Shown piece by piece: positions 1 to 9,411 of a stretch of DNA of 64,000 bases. The notes below the pieces were generated by a model. The model was not told the DNA's origin and did not search any database. It saw only the letters and a list, made by a program, of their open reading frames with translations. The position numbers and the translations under genes were made by a program. Where the stretch lies: the NCBI GenBank assembly GCA_008080815.1, contig VMDM01000010.1, positions 1 through 64,000 on the forward strand. Direction: 5' to 3'. The stretch comes from Candidatus Nitrosopumilus sp. (lineage in GTDB: Archaea; Thermoproteota; Nitrososphaeria; Nitrososphaerales; Nitrosopumilaceae). Position 1 is the stretch's first letter, and every line of letters begins with the position of its first letter.

Positions 1-52
1 GTGTTGGTTCTGGTGTTGGTTCTGGTGTTGGTTCTGGTGTTGGTTCTGGTGT
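1..52 (-). repeat. 12-bp tandem repeat encoding PEPT units in ftsY
   Basis: At least four near-perfect copies of the 12-bp unit gtgttggttctg lie at the window edge. In the ftsY frame they read Thr-Pro-Glu-Pro. The array continues beyond base 1, so its full copy number cannot be seen. It is a coding microsatellite-like repeat, not CRISPR. Confidence 0.9.
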
Positions 53-988
53 TGACGAAAAATCAGAAATTTTAACATCTTTGATGGAACCAAAGACATT
101 TTCAAGAAAAATTCGTTTATCAAATTTTTTTAGATCAGAATATTCCTGACCTATTCCAACATAGATTACTGGTGTCTCAGTTACAGATACTACAGATAAA
201 GCAGCTCCACCCCTGGCGTCTGCGTCACTCTTAGTAAGAATTGATGCATCAAATTTTACATGTTCAAAAAATTCTCTTGCTTGGTTAACAGTGTCATTTC
301 CTGCTAATGAATCACCAACAAAAATTTTGAAATCAGGATTTACTACTTTTGTAATTTTTCCAATTTGTTGCATGAGATTTTCACTTGTTTGCATTCTTCC
401 GGCAGTATCAATCAAAACACAATCAGTTTTGTGAGATTTTGCATACAATACAGCATCACGAGCTACTGCCGCAGGATCTGAATTGTAATTTTGTGCTACA
501 AGTTTTAGATTCAGTCTGTTGGTATGTTCACGTAACTGTTCGATTGCTCCTGCTCGAAAAGTATCTGCTGCAGCAACTACAATTGAGAATTTTTCCTGTT
601 GAAGAAGATATGCTAATTTTGCTAAAGATGTTGTTTTACCAGTTCCATTAATTCCAACAAATAAAATTAGAAATGGTTGTCCATCATTTTTTTTATTTTT
701 AATTTTTTCAATGAGATTAATCTCACCTGCATTATCAAACATTGAGGAGATTTTTGAGATTAAACTATCCTTCACAAATTTTTCAATTTCATTTTTTTCA
801 ACTTTAGTTCCAATTAATTTTTTTTTAAGGTCCTCTTTGATAGAATCAATTACTTCAGTAGCAACGTCTGATTCTAAAAGAGAAATTTCTAATTCAAAAA
901 GAATATCTTCAATATCTTTATCGTTTAATTCTTTTTCACTGAAACTCTTTGCAGCATTTGAAAAAGCACTACGAAGTTTATCAAACAT
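1..988 (-). CDS. ftsY: Signal recognition particle receptor FtsY (C-terminal end outside window)
   Basis: SRP-docking GTPase that delivers ribosome-SRP complexes to the Sec translocon at the membrane. The minus-strand frame opens with ATG at 988 and is open to base 1, so the stop lies outside the window. An acidic helical N domain (about residues 1-95) precedes the G domain: P-loop GINGTGKT at about 112-119, then DTFRAGA, DTAGR and TKSDAD. The NG domain ends near residue 300. After it comes an unusual Pro-Glu-Pro-Thr repeat tail, encoded by 12-bp repeats at the window edge. The start is 7 bp after the prefoldin alpha stop, so the two genes are probably co-transcribed. The family call is certain; the tail length is unknown. 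Confidence 0.95.
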   Translation of the reverse strand, partial: MFDKLRSAFSNAAKSFSEKELNDKDIEDILFELEISLLESDVATEVIDSIKEDLKKKLIGTKVEKNEIEKFVKDSLISKISSMFDNAGEINLIEKIKNKKNDGQPFLILFVGINGTGKTTSLAKLAYLLQQEKFSIVVAAADTFRAGAIEQLREHTNRLNLKLVAQNYNSDPAAVARDAVLYAKSHKTDCVLIDTAGRMQTSENLMQQIGKITKVVNPDFKIFVGDSLAGNDTVNQAREFFEHVKFDASILTKSDADARGGAALSVVSVTETPVIYVGIGQEYSDLKKFDKRIFLENVFGSIKDVKISDFSSTPEPTPEPTPEPTPEPT

Positions 989-995
989 AATGTTT

Positions 996-1430
996 TCACG
1001 AATTATTTGAATTCATTGAGGATTGCATTTCCTGCATCATATTATTAATTTGAGATCTTCCCTGTTCTAATCTACCAGCTGCATCTTGTTTTTTTGCAGA
1101 TGTATCTTGTAATGCGATTTCAATTTCTTTTATTCTTTCTTCAAGATAATTAATTGCTGATGAAAAATCTTTTTCAATTGCTACCCCGGCTCCAATATTC
1201 AAAACAATTTTTTTATTTGAACTAGTTTTTGTTGGTAAAAATGTACCCATTCCTATTGGAACAAGAGTTTCTGCATCAGGATTTTTTTGAATTGATTGGA
1301 TTGATTCAATTGCAGCTATTGTTTCTCTATAGACATTAAGAAATGTTGCCTCTCTCTGAGATAGATCACTGAAATAAGTCTCTAGCATTTGCATTTGTTG
1401 CATTAATTGTTCAGCTTGTTCCTGACTCAT
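996..1430 (-). CDS. pfdA: Prefoldin subunit alpha
   Basis: Alpha subunit of the hexameric archaeal prefoldin (alpha2 beta4), which holds nascent or unfolded proteins and passes them to the thermosome. The 144-residue length is normal. Two helical coiled-coil arms (about residues 1-45 and 90-140) flank a beta-hairpin core containing LVPIGMGTF and the IGAGVAIEK stretch typical of the alpha class. A Met/Gln/Ser/Asn-rich tail ends the protein. ATG start. It lies directly upstream of ftsY on the same strand. Confidence 0.95.
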   Translation of the reverse strand: MSQEQAEQLMQQMQMLETYFSDLSQREATFLNVYRETIAAIESIQSIQKNPDAETLVPIGMGTFLPTKTSSNKKIVLNIGAGVAIEKDFSSAINYLEERIKEIEIALQDTSAKKQDAAGRLEQGRSQINNMMQEMQSSMNSNNS

Positions 1431-1505
1431 TTATGAGAACCTTCATTCTGAAGCTTATAAATTCATAGTAAGGAAGAAAAGAAAATAAAAAATAAAGAAT
1501 AATCT

Positions 1506-2126
1506 TTATTTTGCTTTTGAAAATCTATTTTCTACCTCATCCCAGTTTACTACATTCCACCATGCGGCAATGTAATCTGGTCTTTTGTTTTGGTAGTTTA
1601 GATAGTATGCATGTTCCCAAACATCACATCCTAGTAGAGGGGTTAATCCTTCAGTTCTAGGACTGGTTTGATTTGGCATTGATTTGTATTCAACTTTTCC
1701 AGATGATGGATTGAACACTAACCAACCCCATCCACTGCCTTGAATGACAGCGGTTGTGGATGAAAATTTTTCTTTAAATTCAGAAAAGCTTCCAAATGAG
1801 GAATTAATTGCATCTGCAATTGATCCACCTGGTTCTCCACCACCGTTTGGTTTCATGTTATTCCAAAATAACCTATGATTGTCATATCCTCCACCATTGA
1901 AGTTGATTGCTCCTCTTTGGGATTCAGGAACAGAATTGATATTTGAAAGAATTTCAACAATATCTTTGTCTTGAATTTCAGATGGACAGTTTTCTAAAGC
2001 TGCGTTTAGTTTGTCTGTGTATGTCTGATGATGTTTTGTATGATGAATCTCCATTGTTCGAGCATCAAGGTGTGGTTCTAATGCATCATATGCATAGGGT
2101 ATTTCAGGTAGACTGTATTTTACCAT
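1506..2126 (-). CDS. sodA: Superoxide dismutase, Fe/Mn family
   Basis: Cytoplasmic enzyme that dismutes superoxide to oxygen and hydrogen peroxide. At 206 aa it is full length. The N-terminal helical hairpin carries HHTKHHQTY (about residues 28-36) with the first metal His; NHRLFW supplies the second; the C-terminal [11 protein letters not shown] motif supplies the Asp and last His. Sequence alone does not decide iron versus manganese. The gene is monocistronic, with an ATG at 2126 close to the divergent subtilase promoter. It fits an aerobic ammonia oxidiser. Confidence 0.96.
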   Translation of the reverse strand: MVKYSLPEIPYAYDALEPHLDARTMEIHHTKHHQTYTDKLNAALENCPSEIQDKDIVEILSNINSVPESQRGAINFNGGGYDNHRLFWNNMKPNGGGEPGGSIADAINSSFGSFSEFKEKFSSTTAVIQGSGWGWLVFNPSSGKVEYKSMPNQTSPRTEGLTPLLGCDVWEHAYYLNYQNKRPDYIAAWWNVVNWDEVENRFSKAK

Positions 2127-2199
2127 GAATCAACATTAAACTGATTCAATTTATTGTTTTTCAGGTAATCGTTATACTTTACATGAATTAACGAAGTCC

Positions 2200-4212
2200 A
2201 TGAACATAATTTCAATTGGTATTGTTGGATTCATGATTTTATTTATCGGGATTTTAATAATTCCTCAAAATGAAAATGATTTTCATACATATTTAGACAG
2301 AAGCATCCCATTTATCGGAAATGAAATTTCACAATCTGAAGGAATTTTTGGAAAGGACATTAAGATTGCTGTAATTGATACTGGTGTAGATTTTAATCAT
2401 CCAGATTTGTTTGGATGGGGTCCAGAAGGAAAAGTAATTGGGGGATATAATTTCATAAATCCCAATGAACCTCCAGTTGATACTAATGGGCATGGAACAC
2501 TAGTTGCTGGAATAGTGGCTGCTGACGGTAATGTTAAAGGTGTTGCACCTAAAGCAAAAATTTTGGCATACAAGGTCTCTGATGATGGAGAAGGAGTTGC
2601 ATCAGATTTGATCATCAAAGCTATTCAGAAAGCTGTTGAAGATGATGCAGATATAATCAATATTAGTTTGGGGGTAAATAAAACAAATACCTTAATCGAT
2701 AACGCAGTAAGAGATGCAATAAATTCTGGCGTGATAGTTGTAACTGCTGCAGGAAATGACGGACCCAAATCTGAATCTATTGGTAGTCCAGGGAAAAGTT
2801 TTAGCGCAATCACTGTTGGTGCAACATACAATGACCTTTCATCAAGTTTAGTTGCAACATTAGAAATTGGTGAAGAACAATATACAGTAATTCCCATGAC
2901 AGGTAACAAAAAATTAGAAAAACCAATTTCAGGAAAAATAATTTTTGGAGGATATGGTAAAGAAAATGAATTAGAAAAAATTGATGTAAATGATTCAATA
3001 CTAATTGTTGAAAGAGGTAGTGACATTGAAGGAGAATTATTATATTTTTCAACAAAAGAAACGAATGCAGCAAATGCTGGTGCAAGAGGATTAATTGTGT
3101 TTAACAATATTGATGGAGTGTTTTTTGGTGAATTAATTCATGAATTTATTGATGAGGGATATTCACCTAGAATACCAGTTGTGTCAATAGATAGAGACGA
3201 TGGATTAAAGATAATAAATTCTCAATTAAATGAAGATGCAAGTTTACATTTATTTTTTAATCCAGACTTTTTAGCACATTTTAGTTCTAGAGGTCCAGTT
3301 TCTCCATTTTACATAAAACCCAATCTTGTTGCACCAGGAGCATACATCAATTCAACACACATCAATGGAGGATACAACTTTACAAGTGGGACAAGTTTTG
3401 CAGCACCTCACGTTAGTGGGGCAATAGCATTAATGAAGGAAAAATATCCAGAGTTAACCAATAATCAAATTGAATCAATTATTCTTACCTCTGTTGAGCC
3501 TGTAAGAGATGCCTATGGAAATGAATTTTCAGTTGATGAGGTGGGTTCCGGAAGATTGAATGTCAATAAAGCGCTTGATGCAAATTTGATTTTTACACCA
3601 CCGAGTTTTATTCTTAATTTTTCAAATGAAAAATTAGAAATTAATAAAGTAATTGAAATCACTACAATAAAGAAAAATTATGAAAAACTAAATATCGAAT
3701 TCATTGGACCGAAATTTATAAAATTTTCAAGTCAACTTGATGGAGAAAATTTAGTTTTAACTTTCTCAAGTGAAGAAAATAATTTTGGAGAATATGATGG
3801 ACGAATTTTAATTAATGATGAAAAATCCAAATATACAATTCCATTTCTTATTCACTTTACATCATCAACTGTGGATGTAAAACAAGAAAATGACAAATTG
3901 ATTTTTGAGATAATAGAACCAAGTGATTGGAGTTTTGCAAAAATGACAATTACTAATCAAAATTCTGGAAAAACAGAGACAGTCACAGCAACACCTGATA
4001 AAACAATTATTTATGATTTAATGGAAAATGGAGAATATTTCATTGAATCAAAAATTAGATTTAATGAAAATTCTACAACCACATTTAATGTCATAAAGGT
4101 AAATGGAATTTCTGAAAAAAAATCTGAGTTTGATATCATTAGTAGGGAAATAATTTTGATCCTATTAGGAATTTCAATAATTGGAATTGTTGGAATTGTA
4201 AAGCGAAATTAA
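2200..4212 (+). CDS. Membrane-anchored subtilisin-like serine protease (S8) with PA domain
   Basis: Probable extracytoplasmic protease held in the membrane. An N-terminal hydrophobic segment (about residues 3-21) is a signal or anchor. The S8 catalytic triad is complete: Asp60 in AVIDTGVDF, His98 in NGHGTLVAG and Ser399 in SGTSFAAPH, with the oxyanion Asn186 in AAGNDGP. A protease-associated (PA)-type insert occupies about residues 235-345 ([11 protein letters not shown]). Behind the catalytic domain lie beta-rich, probably Ig-like modules (about 465-645). The protein ends in a transmembrane helix (about 650-667) and KRN. Its end overlaps pckA by 4 bp in convergent orientation. The substrate is unknown; S-layer or secreted-protein turnover is a guess. 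Confidence 0.9.
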   Translation: MNIISIGIVGFMILFIGILIIPQNENDFHTYLDRSIPFIGNEISQSEGIFGKDIKIAVIDTGVDFNHPDLFGWGPEGKVIGGYNFINPNEPPVDTNGHGTLVAGIVAADGNVKGVAPKAKILAYKVSDDGEGVASDLIIKAIQKAVEDDADIINISLGVNKTNTLIDNAVRDAINSGVIVVTAAGNDGPKSESIGSPGKSFSAITVGATYNDLSSSLVATLEIGEEQYTVIPMTGNKKLEKPISGKIIFGGYGKENELEKIDVNDSILIVERGSDIEGELLYFSTKETNAANAGARGLIVFNNIDGVFFGELIHEFIDEGYSPRIPVVSIDRDDGLKIINSQLNEDASLHLFFNPDFLAHFSSRGPVSPFYIKPNLVAPGAYINSTHINGGYNFTSGTSFAAPHVSGAIALMKEKYPELTNNQIESIILTSVEPVRDAYGNEFSVDEVGSGRLNVNKALDANLIFTPPSFILNFSNEKLEINKVIEITTIKKNYEKLNIEFIGPKFIKFSSQLDGENLVLTFSSEENNFGEYDGRILINDEKSKYTIPFLIHFTSSTVDVKQENDKLIFEIIEPSDWSFAKMTITNQNSGKTETVTATPDKTIIYDLMENGEYFIESKIRFNENSTTTFNVIKVNGISEKKSEFDIISREIILILLGISIIGIVGIVKRN

Positions 4213-5816
4213 TTATTAACAGGTTTAGGTCCTGCAGAAATAATCTCTTCAGAGACATTTTCAAACTTTTTGAAATTCTCTACAAACATTTGAGCAAGTT
4301 TTTTTGCAGATAAATCATAAGAGTCTTTATCAGTCCAGGTATTTCGAGGATCAAGAATTTCATCTGGAACTCCATCTACTTCTGAAGGAATATCCAAATT
4401 AAACAAATCATTATGATTGTATTTGACTATATTCAATGCTCCAGTCAAAGCAGCAGTAACCATCGCCCTACTGTATTTTATCTGAACCCTTTTGCCTACA
4501 CCATATGGTCCACCAGACCATCCGGTATTGATAAGATAAACTACAGTGTTATGTTGGTTGATTTTTTCACCCAATAATTTTGCATAAACAGAGGCAGGTC
4601 TAGGCATGAATGGTGCTCCAAAACATTGTGAGAAAACGGATTTTGGTTCTTTAATTCCTCGTTCAGTTCCAGCCAGTTTACTTGTATAACCAGACATAAA
4701 GTGATACATTGCGGCTTCTTTTGTCAATCTTGAAATTGGTGGTAAAACACCCAGAGCATCAGCAGTTAGAAATATGATTACTTGAGGATTTCCACCAACA
4801 CTTGGAATTACAGCACCTGGAATAAATTCAAGTGGATATCCAACGCGAGTATTTTCTGTTAAAGAATTATCATCATAATCTGGAACGTTATTTTGTAATA
4901 CAACATTTTCCAATAATGCACCTGGTTTAATGGCATTCCAAATTTCAGGTTCTGCTTCTTGACTTAGGTTAATACATTTTGCATAACAACCACCTTCAAA
5001 ATTAAAAGTTCCATTTTCAGACCAGCCATGTTCATCATCACCAATTAATTTTCTATTTGGGTCTGCAGATAGTGTGGTTTTTCCAGTACCGGATAGACCA
5101 AAGAATAATGCAGTGTCACCTTTTTCACCAATATTTGCAGAACAATGCATTGGAAAAATTCCTTTGTCCGGAAGTAAGAAATTCATAACTCCAAACATGG
5201 ATTTTTTCATTTCTCCAGCATATTCAGTTCCACCAATTAAAACAATTTTTCTAGTCAAATCAATCAAAATGAAAACATCTGTTCGTGTACCGTCAATTTC
5301 TGGAACTGCGGTAAAGTCGTTGATACATAGTATAGTAAACTCTGGTTCATGTTTTTCTAATTCTTCAGTAGAAGGTTTAATGAACAAATTACTACAAAAC
5401 ATGCTTTGCCAAACGTGATCATTAATTACTCTAATTGGTAATCTGTTTTCTGCATCAGCTCCTACAAAGCCATCAAAAACAAAAAGTTCTTTATTATCTA
5501 CAAAATTTTTCATCTTTTCAAGTAATTTTTCAAATTTTCCTGAGGGGAACTGATGATTAATTTTACCCCAATCAATTGTATCATGAGTTTTATCATCATA
5601 TACAATAAAACGATCATCAGGAGAACGTCCAGTGTATTTTCCAGTGTTCACAGATAATGAACCTGTTGAATTTACTACACCTTCATTTCGCTGAACTGCC
5701 AAACTGACCATATCATCAACAGAGAGATTTCTATGAACTTTTGATGGATTTATTCCAAAATTTTTAATTTGAGAACTGAATTTTTCAGTGGCTAAGGTTC
5801 CAACAAATTCAGTCAA
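4209..5816 (-). CDS. pckA: Phosphoenolpyruvate carboxykinase (ATP)
   Basis: Converts oxaloacetate plus ATP to phosphoenolpyruvate, CO2 and ADP, the entry step of gluconeogenesis. This is the route from CO2-fixation products to sugars in these autotrophs. The 535 aa match the ATP-dependent family, with the kinase loop [14 protein letters not shown] followed by IGDDEHGW, and the N-terminal TGRSPDDRF motif that binds substrate. The start at 5816 is supported by a GGAGGA ribosome binding site a few bases upstream, so this mRNA has a leader. It is convergent with the subtilase and divergent from rpl32e. Confidence 0.97.
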   Translation of the reverse strand: MTEFVGTLATEKFSSQIKNFGINPSKVHRNLSVDDMVSLAVQRNEGVVNSTGSLSVNTGKYTGRSPDDRFIVYDDKTHDTIDWGKINHQFPSGKFEKLLEKMKNFVDNKELFVFDGFVGADAENRLPIRVINDHVWQSMFCSNLFIKPSTEELEKHEPEFTILCINDFTAVPEIDGTRTDVFILIDLTRKIVLIGGTEYAGEMKKSMFGVMNFLLPDKGIFPMHCSANIGEKGDTALFFGLSGTGKTTLSADPNRKLIGDDEHGWSENGTFNFEGGCYAKCINLSQEAEPEIWNAIKPGALLENVVLQNNVPDYDDNSLTENTRVGYPLEFIPGAVIPSVGGNPQVIIFLTADALGVLPPISRLTKEAAMYHFMSGYTSKLAGTERGIKEPKSVFSQCFGAPFMPRPASVYAKLLGEKINQHNTVVYLINTGWSGGPYGVGKRVQIKYSRAMVTAALTGALNIVKYNHNDLFNLDIPSEVDGVPDEILDPRNTWTDKDSYDLSAKKLAQMFVENFKKFENVSEEIISAGPKPVNN

Positions 5817-5963
5817 TTTTTAGTCCTCCAAATGTGATCAATTTTGGAACGATTCTAATCAAGATATTTCGATCCGCCCCAAGTTTCCTTATTATCTCTT
5901 ACCCTGAGTACAAAAGAAAATAGTCTAGATACGTATTTATTCCAAAATTCAAGAAAGTTCTTG

Positions 5964-6368
5964 ATGCCTATCAATAAGGAAAAGCTTGCAAAAAGGAAAG
6001 AAATCAAAGAACATAATCCTGAATTTGTAAGACCTGAAAGTTGGAGATATGTTAGATTAGAAACAGGTTGGAGAAAACCAAAAGGAATTGATAATCATCA
6101 AAGAAAACAAAAGAGTAGAGGTCGTCCAGGATTAGTTAAAGTAGGATACGGAGGACCAAAAATTGCAAAAGGATTGCACCCATCAGGATTTACAGATAAT
6201 CTAGTTTACAATTTATCAGACTTGGAGAAATTAGATCCAAAAAAAGATGGAATCCGATTTGGACATAGTGTTGGAACAAGAAAAAGAAAAGAAATTGTGG
6301 CAAAAGCTGTTGAACACAAATTCAAAATCTTTAATGCGAGAGTGAGTGCAAGTGGTAGTAAATCTTAA
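5964..6368 (+). CDS. rpl32e: 50S ribosomal protein L32e
   Basis: Archaeal/eukaryotic large-subunit ribosomal protein, 134 aa. Recognised by the central SWRYVRLETGWRKPKGIDN and the basic RKQKSRGRPGLVKVGYG stretch. The ATG at 5964 is chosen; an in-frame TTG directly precedes it at 5961. An AT-rich TATA-like stretch near 5934-5942 sits about 25 bp upstream, so the message is nearly or completely leaderless. It overlaps rpl19e, forming a two-gene unit as in the archaeal L32e-L19e order. Confidence 0.95.
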   Translation: MPINKEKLAKRKEIKEHNPEFVRPESWRYVRLETGWRKPKGIDNHQRKQKSRGRPGLVKVGYGGPKIAKGLHPSGFTDNLVYNLSDLEKLDPKKDGIRFGHSVGTRKRKEIVAKAVEHKFKIFNARVSASGSKS

Positions 6369-6807
6369 AGCTAAAAAAAGACTCGTCTCCAGAGTTACTG
6401 GGGTAGGAGTTCACAGAATTAAATTTGATGCTGATCATTTAACTGATGTAGCAGATGCAATTACAAGAGAAAATATTAGAAGTCTAATTACAGCAAATTC
6501 CATCAAAATCAAATCATTTACTGGTACATCCAGAGGTAGAGCACAAACCAAAAAAGAACAGAAAAACAAAAGAGGTATCAAACAAGGTTCGAAACAGGGA
6601 AGAAAGGGTGCACGTGTTGGTAAAAAAGAAATCTATGTTGCCAAAGTACGCTCACTAAGAAGATTGCTCAAGATTGCAAAGGATAGAAAAGATATCACAA
6701 ATCCTGAATTTTGGTCATTATACAAAAAAGTTGGCGGAAACACAGTTAGAAACAAAGCTCATCTCAGACAGTTGATGGAAGAAGCAATAGCTAAAAGAAA
6801 GAATTAG
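6352..6807 (+). CDS. rpl19e: 50S ribosomal protein L19e
   Basis: Large-subunit ribosomal protein specific to archaea and eukaryotes, about 151 aa, very basic. It begins VVNLKAKKRLVSRV and carries the IRSLITANSIK and long Lys/Arg linker typical of the family. The start is uncertain: GTG codons at 6346 and 6352 are both in frame. I prefer 6352 because it gives the usual short N terminus. Either choice overlaps the end of rpl32e, implying translational coupling. Confidence 0.94.
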   Translation: MVVNLKAKKRLVSRVTGVGVHRIKFDADHLTDVADAITRENIRSLITANSIKIKSFTGTSRGRAQTKKEQKNKRGIKQGSKQGRKGARVGKKEIYVAKVRSLRRLLKIAKDRKDITNPEFWSLYKKVGGNTVRNKAHLRQLMEEAIAKRKN

Positions 6808-7103
6808 AATTTATGCAAGTGATTTTTTAAATCAATAATTTTTCCATCATCAATTTTAATACCCTCATTTTCAAGCATTGATTTTTTTATTTCCACACCA
6901 TAAGCATAGCCACCAACTTTACCATCAGACATCACAACGCGATGACATGGTACAATTCCAGGATATGGATTTTTATTCATAATTTTTCCAATAACTCGTT
7001 GTCCGTTTTTTAATCCAACTGCTTTTGCAAGTTCTCCATAGGAGGTAATTTCACCTTCCTTGACTTCAAGTAATTTTTTGTAAACAAGATTCTCAATATT
7101 CAA
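6804..7103 (-). CDS. ogt: Methylated-DNA-protein cysteine methyltransferase, minimal form
   Basis: O6-alkylguanine repair protein of the Ada/MGMT C-terminal fold. The protein has only 99 aa: the DNA-binding domain with helix-turn-helix (GEITSYGELAKAVG), an Arg (QRVIGK), and the PCHRVV motif with the acceptor Cys53. The N-terminal domain of full-length enzymes is missing. The Cys is retained, so it could transfer methyl groups; Cys-less relatives (alkyltransferase-like proteins) cannot. The start overlaps the dtdA stop by 4 bp, so the two are translated together. Confidence 0.88.
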   Translation of the reverse strand: MNIENLVYKKLLEVKEGEITSYGELAKAVGLKNGQRVIGKIMNKNPYPGIVPCHRVVMSDGKVGGYAYGVEIKKSMLENEGIKIDDGKIIDLKNHLHKF

Positions 7104-7876
7104 AGTTTAATCACTTCAAGTTTTGTTGAATTTAAAAAATTCATAATTTTTTGTTTATTAGAACCCAGTCCATTCCAATCCACCAGAGCAACTGTAGCAA
7201 TCTTATTTCTCTCCATGATGTGAGAAAATAATTTTTCATCGAGTTCATCAAGACCATGTTTTGGAATCACAGTGCCTAAAGCAAAATTTCCATCCAGTAA
7301 TTGTTTAGTAAATTTTGAAGGATAGTGATTACCTCCAAAACAGATTGCTACAGGATATTCTGGAATTTTAGAAGAAATTACTTCATGAACTAATTGGGCC
7401 ACATCTGAACAAAGTTTTTCATCAGTCCATTGTTTTGGAGTTGTACCGATTTCAATAAAGATTGTAGGTTTGTTTAGAGCAGTTGGCCCATGATGTGTAG
7501 CTTCAATGGTTATTTCAAAATCAGTAAAATTTTTTTCATTTTTCTTTAATGTCTGTAAATAGAATTTCTGTAATTGTGGGTGAGGGATTGCAACCTGTTT
7601 TGAATTTCCACCAAATTTAGCATCACCAAAATTACCCGTACTATGACATGTAAGAGCTAAAACTCCAGATTCTGCAGCATGTTTAGATAAAAAGACATAA
7701 CCATCATAATCATATTTTTCATGTATCCAATCAGCAGAAATTGCAGGAGTGGTAATTATGAGGAGATCATAAAACTCACCCCTAAATAACTCACTATCTT
7801 TGGTCATATTTTTTGAGAGAAATTTTGCCATGTTAAAGCCAGCAGGATCTTCTTGGTAGGCGATTAATAGCTCCAT
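7100..7876 (-). CDS. dtdA: D-aminoacyl-tRNA deacylase, archaeal type
   Basis: Hydrolyses D-amino acids from mischarged tRNA (GEK1/DTD2 family), a proofreading enzyme of archaea and plants. The domain runs from MELLIAYQEDPAG through LALTCHSTGNFG, ATHHGPT, FIEIGTTPKQW and CFGGNHYPSKFT to the GLDELDE region. The His-rich motifs probably bind zinc. The frame extends upstream to 7999, but those residues (Trp/Phe-rich, no family similarity) overlap secE on the other strand. The ATG at 7876 gives 258 aa, the expected size. It is followed by ogt with a 4-bp overlap. Confidence 0.9.
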   Translation of the reverse strand: MELLIAYQEDPAGFNMAKFLSKNMTKDSELFRGEFYDLLIITTPAISADWIHEKYDYDGYVFLSKHAAESGVLALTCHSTGNFGDAKFGGNSKQVAIPHPQLQKFYLQTLKKNEKNFTDFEITIEATHHGPTALNKPTIFIEIGTTPKQWTDEKLCSDVAQLVHEVISSKIPEYPVAICFGGNHYPSKFTKQLLDGNFALGTVIPKHGLDELDEKLFSHIMERNKIATVALVDWNGLGSNKQKIMNFLNSTKLEVIKL

Positions 7877-7915
7877 GAGATAAGAGATATAAGGACACCT
7901 TATTAATTTCCACCA

Positions 7916-8089
7916 ATGAACCCAAAGCAAACTTTGAAGGATATGGCAAACACCATCAAAATGGCAAAAAAGCCTGACAAAGATGAGTATCAACAACATT
8001 TGAGATTAGTTCTATTAGGAATTGTCGGTGTAGGTGCCATAGGTTTTACGATTCAGTTTGTATTTTCGGTTGTAACTTTTGGAAGGTAA
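7916..8089 (+). CDS. secE: Protein translocase subunit SecE/Sec61 gamma
   Basis: Small essential subunit of the SecYEG channel. The 57-aa protein has an amphipathic N-terminal part (KDMANTIKMAKKPDKDEY) and one transmembrane helix near the C terminus (about residues 30-54), the archaeal single-span form. ATG at 7916, stop at 8087-8089, one base before the nusG start. The order secE-nusG-L11 is conserved in archaea and bacteria, which supports the call for such a short gene. Confidence 0.92.
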   Translation: MNPKQTLKDMANTIKMAKKPDKDEYQQHLRLVLLGIVGVGAIGFTIQFVFSVVTFGR

Positions 8090-8090
8090 T

Positions 8091-8585
8091 ATGTCACAAA
8101 CTACAGATTCACACTTATACGCAGTAAAGACCACTGGAGGTCAAGAAAAAGTTGTAATGAGATATCTTGAAGCTAAAGTAAATGCAAATCAACTAAATGT
8201 TCAATCAGTACTTTGGATAAGTGATCTTAAGGGATATGTAATAATTGAAGCAGTTAATCCAAATGATGCTTTTTTGGCAATTCAAAGACCGCTAGATAAC
8301 ACTAGTGGTTTAGGAGGAGGAAAACTTAGAGGTGTAAGAGATATGGTAAGAGGAGAATTAGAATTCAAAGATATTGAAGGATACCTTGTAAAGAAATCAA
8401 CTGTATCGACATTACAAGTTGATAATGTCGTAGAAATTACCGGAGGACCATTTAAAGGAATGAAGGCCACCATTACTCGTATTGACGCAGATAAAGAAGA
8501 AGCAACAGTAGTTTTACTCGATGCATCATATCAATTGCCAGTTACAGTTGACGCAAACTACTTGAAACTATCATCAGAGGGTTAG
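8091..8585 (+). CDS. spt5: Transcription elongation factor Spt5 (NusG)
   Basis: Binds the RNA polymerase clamp and, with Spt4, increases processivity. About 164 aa: an N-terminal NGN domain (HLYAVKTTGGQEKVV... to about residue 95) and a C-terminal KOW domain (VDNVVEITGGPFKGMKATI). The ATG at 8091 is chosen. An upstream in-frame TTG at 8079 lies inside secE and would add four residues. It lies between secE and rpl11 in the classical order. Confidence 0.96.
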   Translation: MSQTTDSHLYAVKTTGGQEKVVMRYLEAKVNANQLNVQSVLWISDLKGYVIIEAVNPNDAFLAIQRPLDNTSGLGGGKLRGVRDMVRGELEFKDIEGYLVKKSTVSTLQVDNVVEITGGPFKGMKATITRIDADKEEATVVLLDASYQLPVTVDANYLKLSSEG

Positions 8586-8619
8586 GAAGGATTAAATTTT
8601 CAAAAATTAGGCGATAATT

Positions 8620-9099
8620 ATGGGAGAACAAAAAGTTTCATCTTTAGTAACAGGCGGTGCAGCATCTGCAGGACCACCATTAGGACCAGCATTAGGACCA
8701 TTAGGAGTAAACATCATGGAAGTAATTAATTCCATCAATGAGAAAACTAAAGATTTTGAAGGAATGAAAGTTCCAGTCACAGTAATTGTAAACAGCGATA
8801 CTAAAAAATACGAAATAGAAATTGGCATTCCATCAGCTGCTGCATTGATTATGAAAGAGGCAGGAATTCAAAAGGGTTCAGGTACATCAGGTACAGAATG
8901 GGTTGGAGATATTTCTATGGATTCAATTGTTAAAGTAGCAAATACAAAGTTAGAGAAATCATATGCATCATCATTAAAATCAGTTGCAAAGACCATCATA
9001 GGTACATGTGTTGCATTAGGTGTTAAAGTAGAAGGAAAAACACCCAAAGAAATTACTGCTGAAATTAATGATGGAAAATGGGATTCTAAATTCCAATAA
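8620..9099 (+). CDS. rpl11: 50S ribosomal protein L11
   Basis: Component of the GTPase-associated centre of the large subunit. 159 aa. The N-terminal domain carries the signature GGAASAGPPLGPALGPLGVN; the C-terminal rRNA-binding domain contains KTIIGTCVALGVKVEGKTPKE. ATG start preceded by an AT-rich spacer after spt5. Rpl1 and rpl10 lie about 1.5 kb downstream, separated by small minus-strand genes and an Lrp-type regulator. Confidence 0.97.
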   Translation: MGEQKVSSLVTGGAASAGPPLGPALGPLGVNIMEVINSINEKTKDFEGMKVPVTVIVNSDTKKYEIEIGIPSAAALIMKEAGIQKGSGTSGTEWVGDISMDSIVKVANTKLEKSYASSLKSVAKTIIGTCVALGVKVEGKTPKEITAEINDGKWDSKFQ

Positions 9100-9102
9100 A
9101 TT

Positions 9103-9210
9103 TTACTTGTGACAGCTGCACATACAATTATCTAAATCACATCTATGAATAATACAGTCTTTACATCTTTTACTTCTACCATTTTTTACTCTTAATCTTT
9201 CAATATCCAT
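9103..9210 (-). CDS. Small cysteine-rich protein (35 aa), probable metal binder
   Basis: The frame from ATG at 9210 encodes 35 aa. After a basic N terminus (RLRVKNGRSKR) it contains CKDC at residues 16-19, Cys24, and a closing CMCSCH at residues 29-34. Six Cys and two His in 20 residues suggest a zinc or iron-sulfur knuckle. It starts a run of tiny minus-strand frames (9103-9970) between rpl11 and the Lrp-type regulator. I do not recognise a family. The support is composition and an intact frame, not homology. Confidence 0.5.
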   Translation of the reverse strand: MDIERLRVKNGRSKRCKDCIIHRCDLDNCMCSCHK

Positions 9211-9234
9211 AATGATTTGTAATTGAAGATGTAT

Positions 9235-9375
9235 CTAAACATCATTACCAGTTACAACCCATTCAAGTGCTCGTAAAACACCCTGATAGTATTTCATGGC
9301 ATCCATTGATTGAGAATTAACTAGTCGATTTTCGATATCTTTTCGAAATTCTAAAACTTCGGATTCAGTTTTCAT
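9235..9375 (-). CDS. Hypothetical 46-aa protein
   Basis: ATG at 9375, stop at 9235-9237. The product is predicted to be almost entirely helical and charged (EVLEFRKDIENRLV, then SMDAMKYYQGVLRALEWV), with no cysteine and no transmembrane segment. Codon use resembles neighbouring genes and the frame fills the space between two other small genes. Function unknown; the helical pattern could suit a small protein-protein adaptor. Confidence 0.5.
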   Translation of the reverse strand: MKTESEVLEFRKDIENRLVNSQSMDAMKYYQGVLRALEWVVTGNDV

Positions 9376-9411
9376 AAATTGGTTTAATTAAATTCAAATT
9401 AAATTGTACTG

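Noticed and set aside
1-52. Tandem repeats as a CRISPR array
   Set aside because: Units are 12 bp, contiguous without spacers and in frame within ftsY.
711-1010. Plus-strand reading frame of 99 codons
   Set aside because: Antisense to ftsY; its amino-acid composition is the mirror of a real gene.
7877-7999. N-terminal extension of dtdA
   Set aside because: Overlaps secE on the other strand, and the residues do not fit the family; ATG at 7876 gives the expected size.
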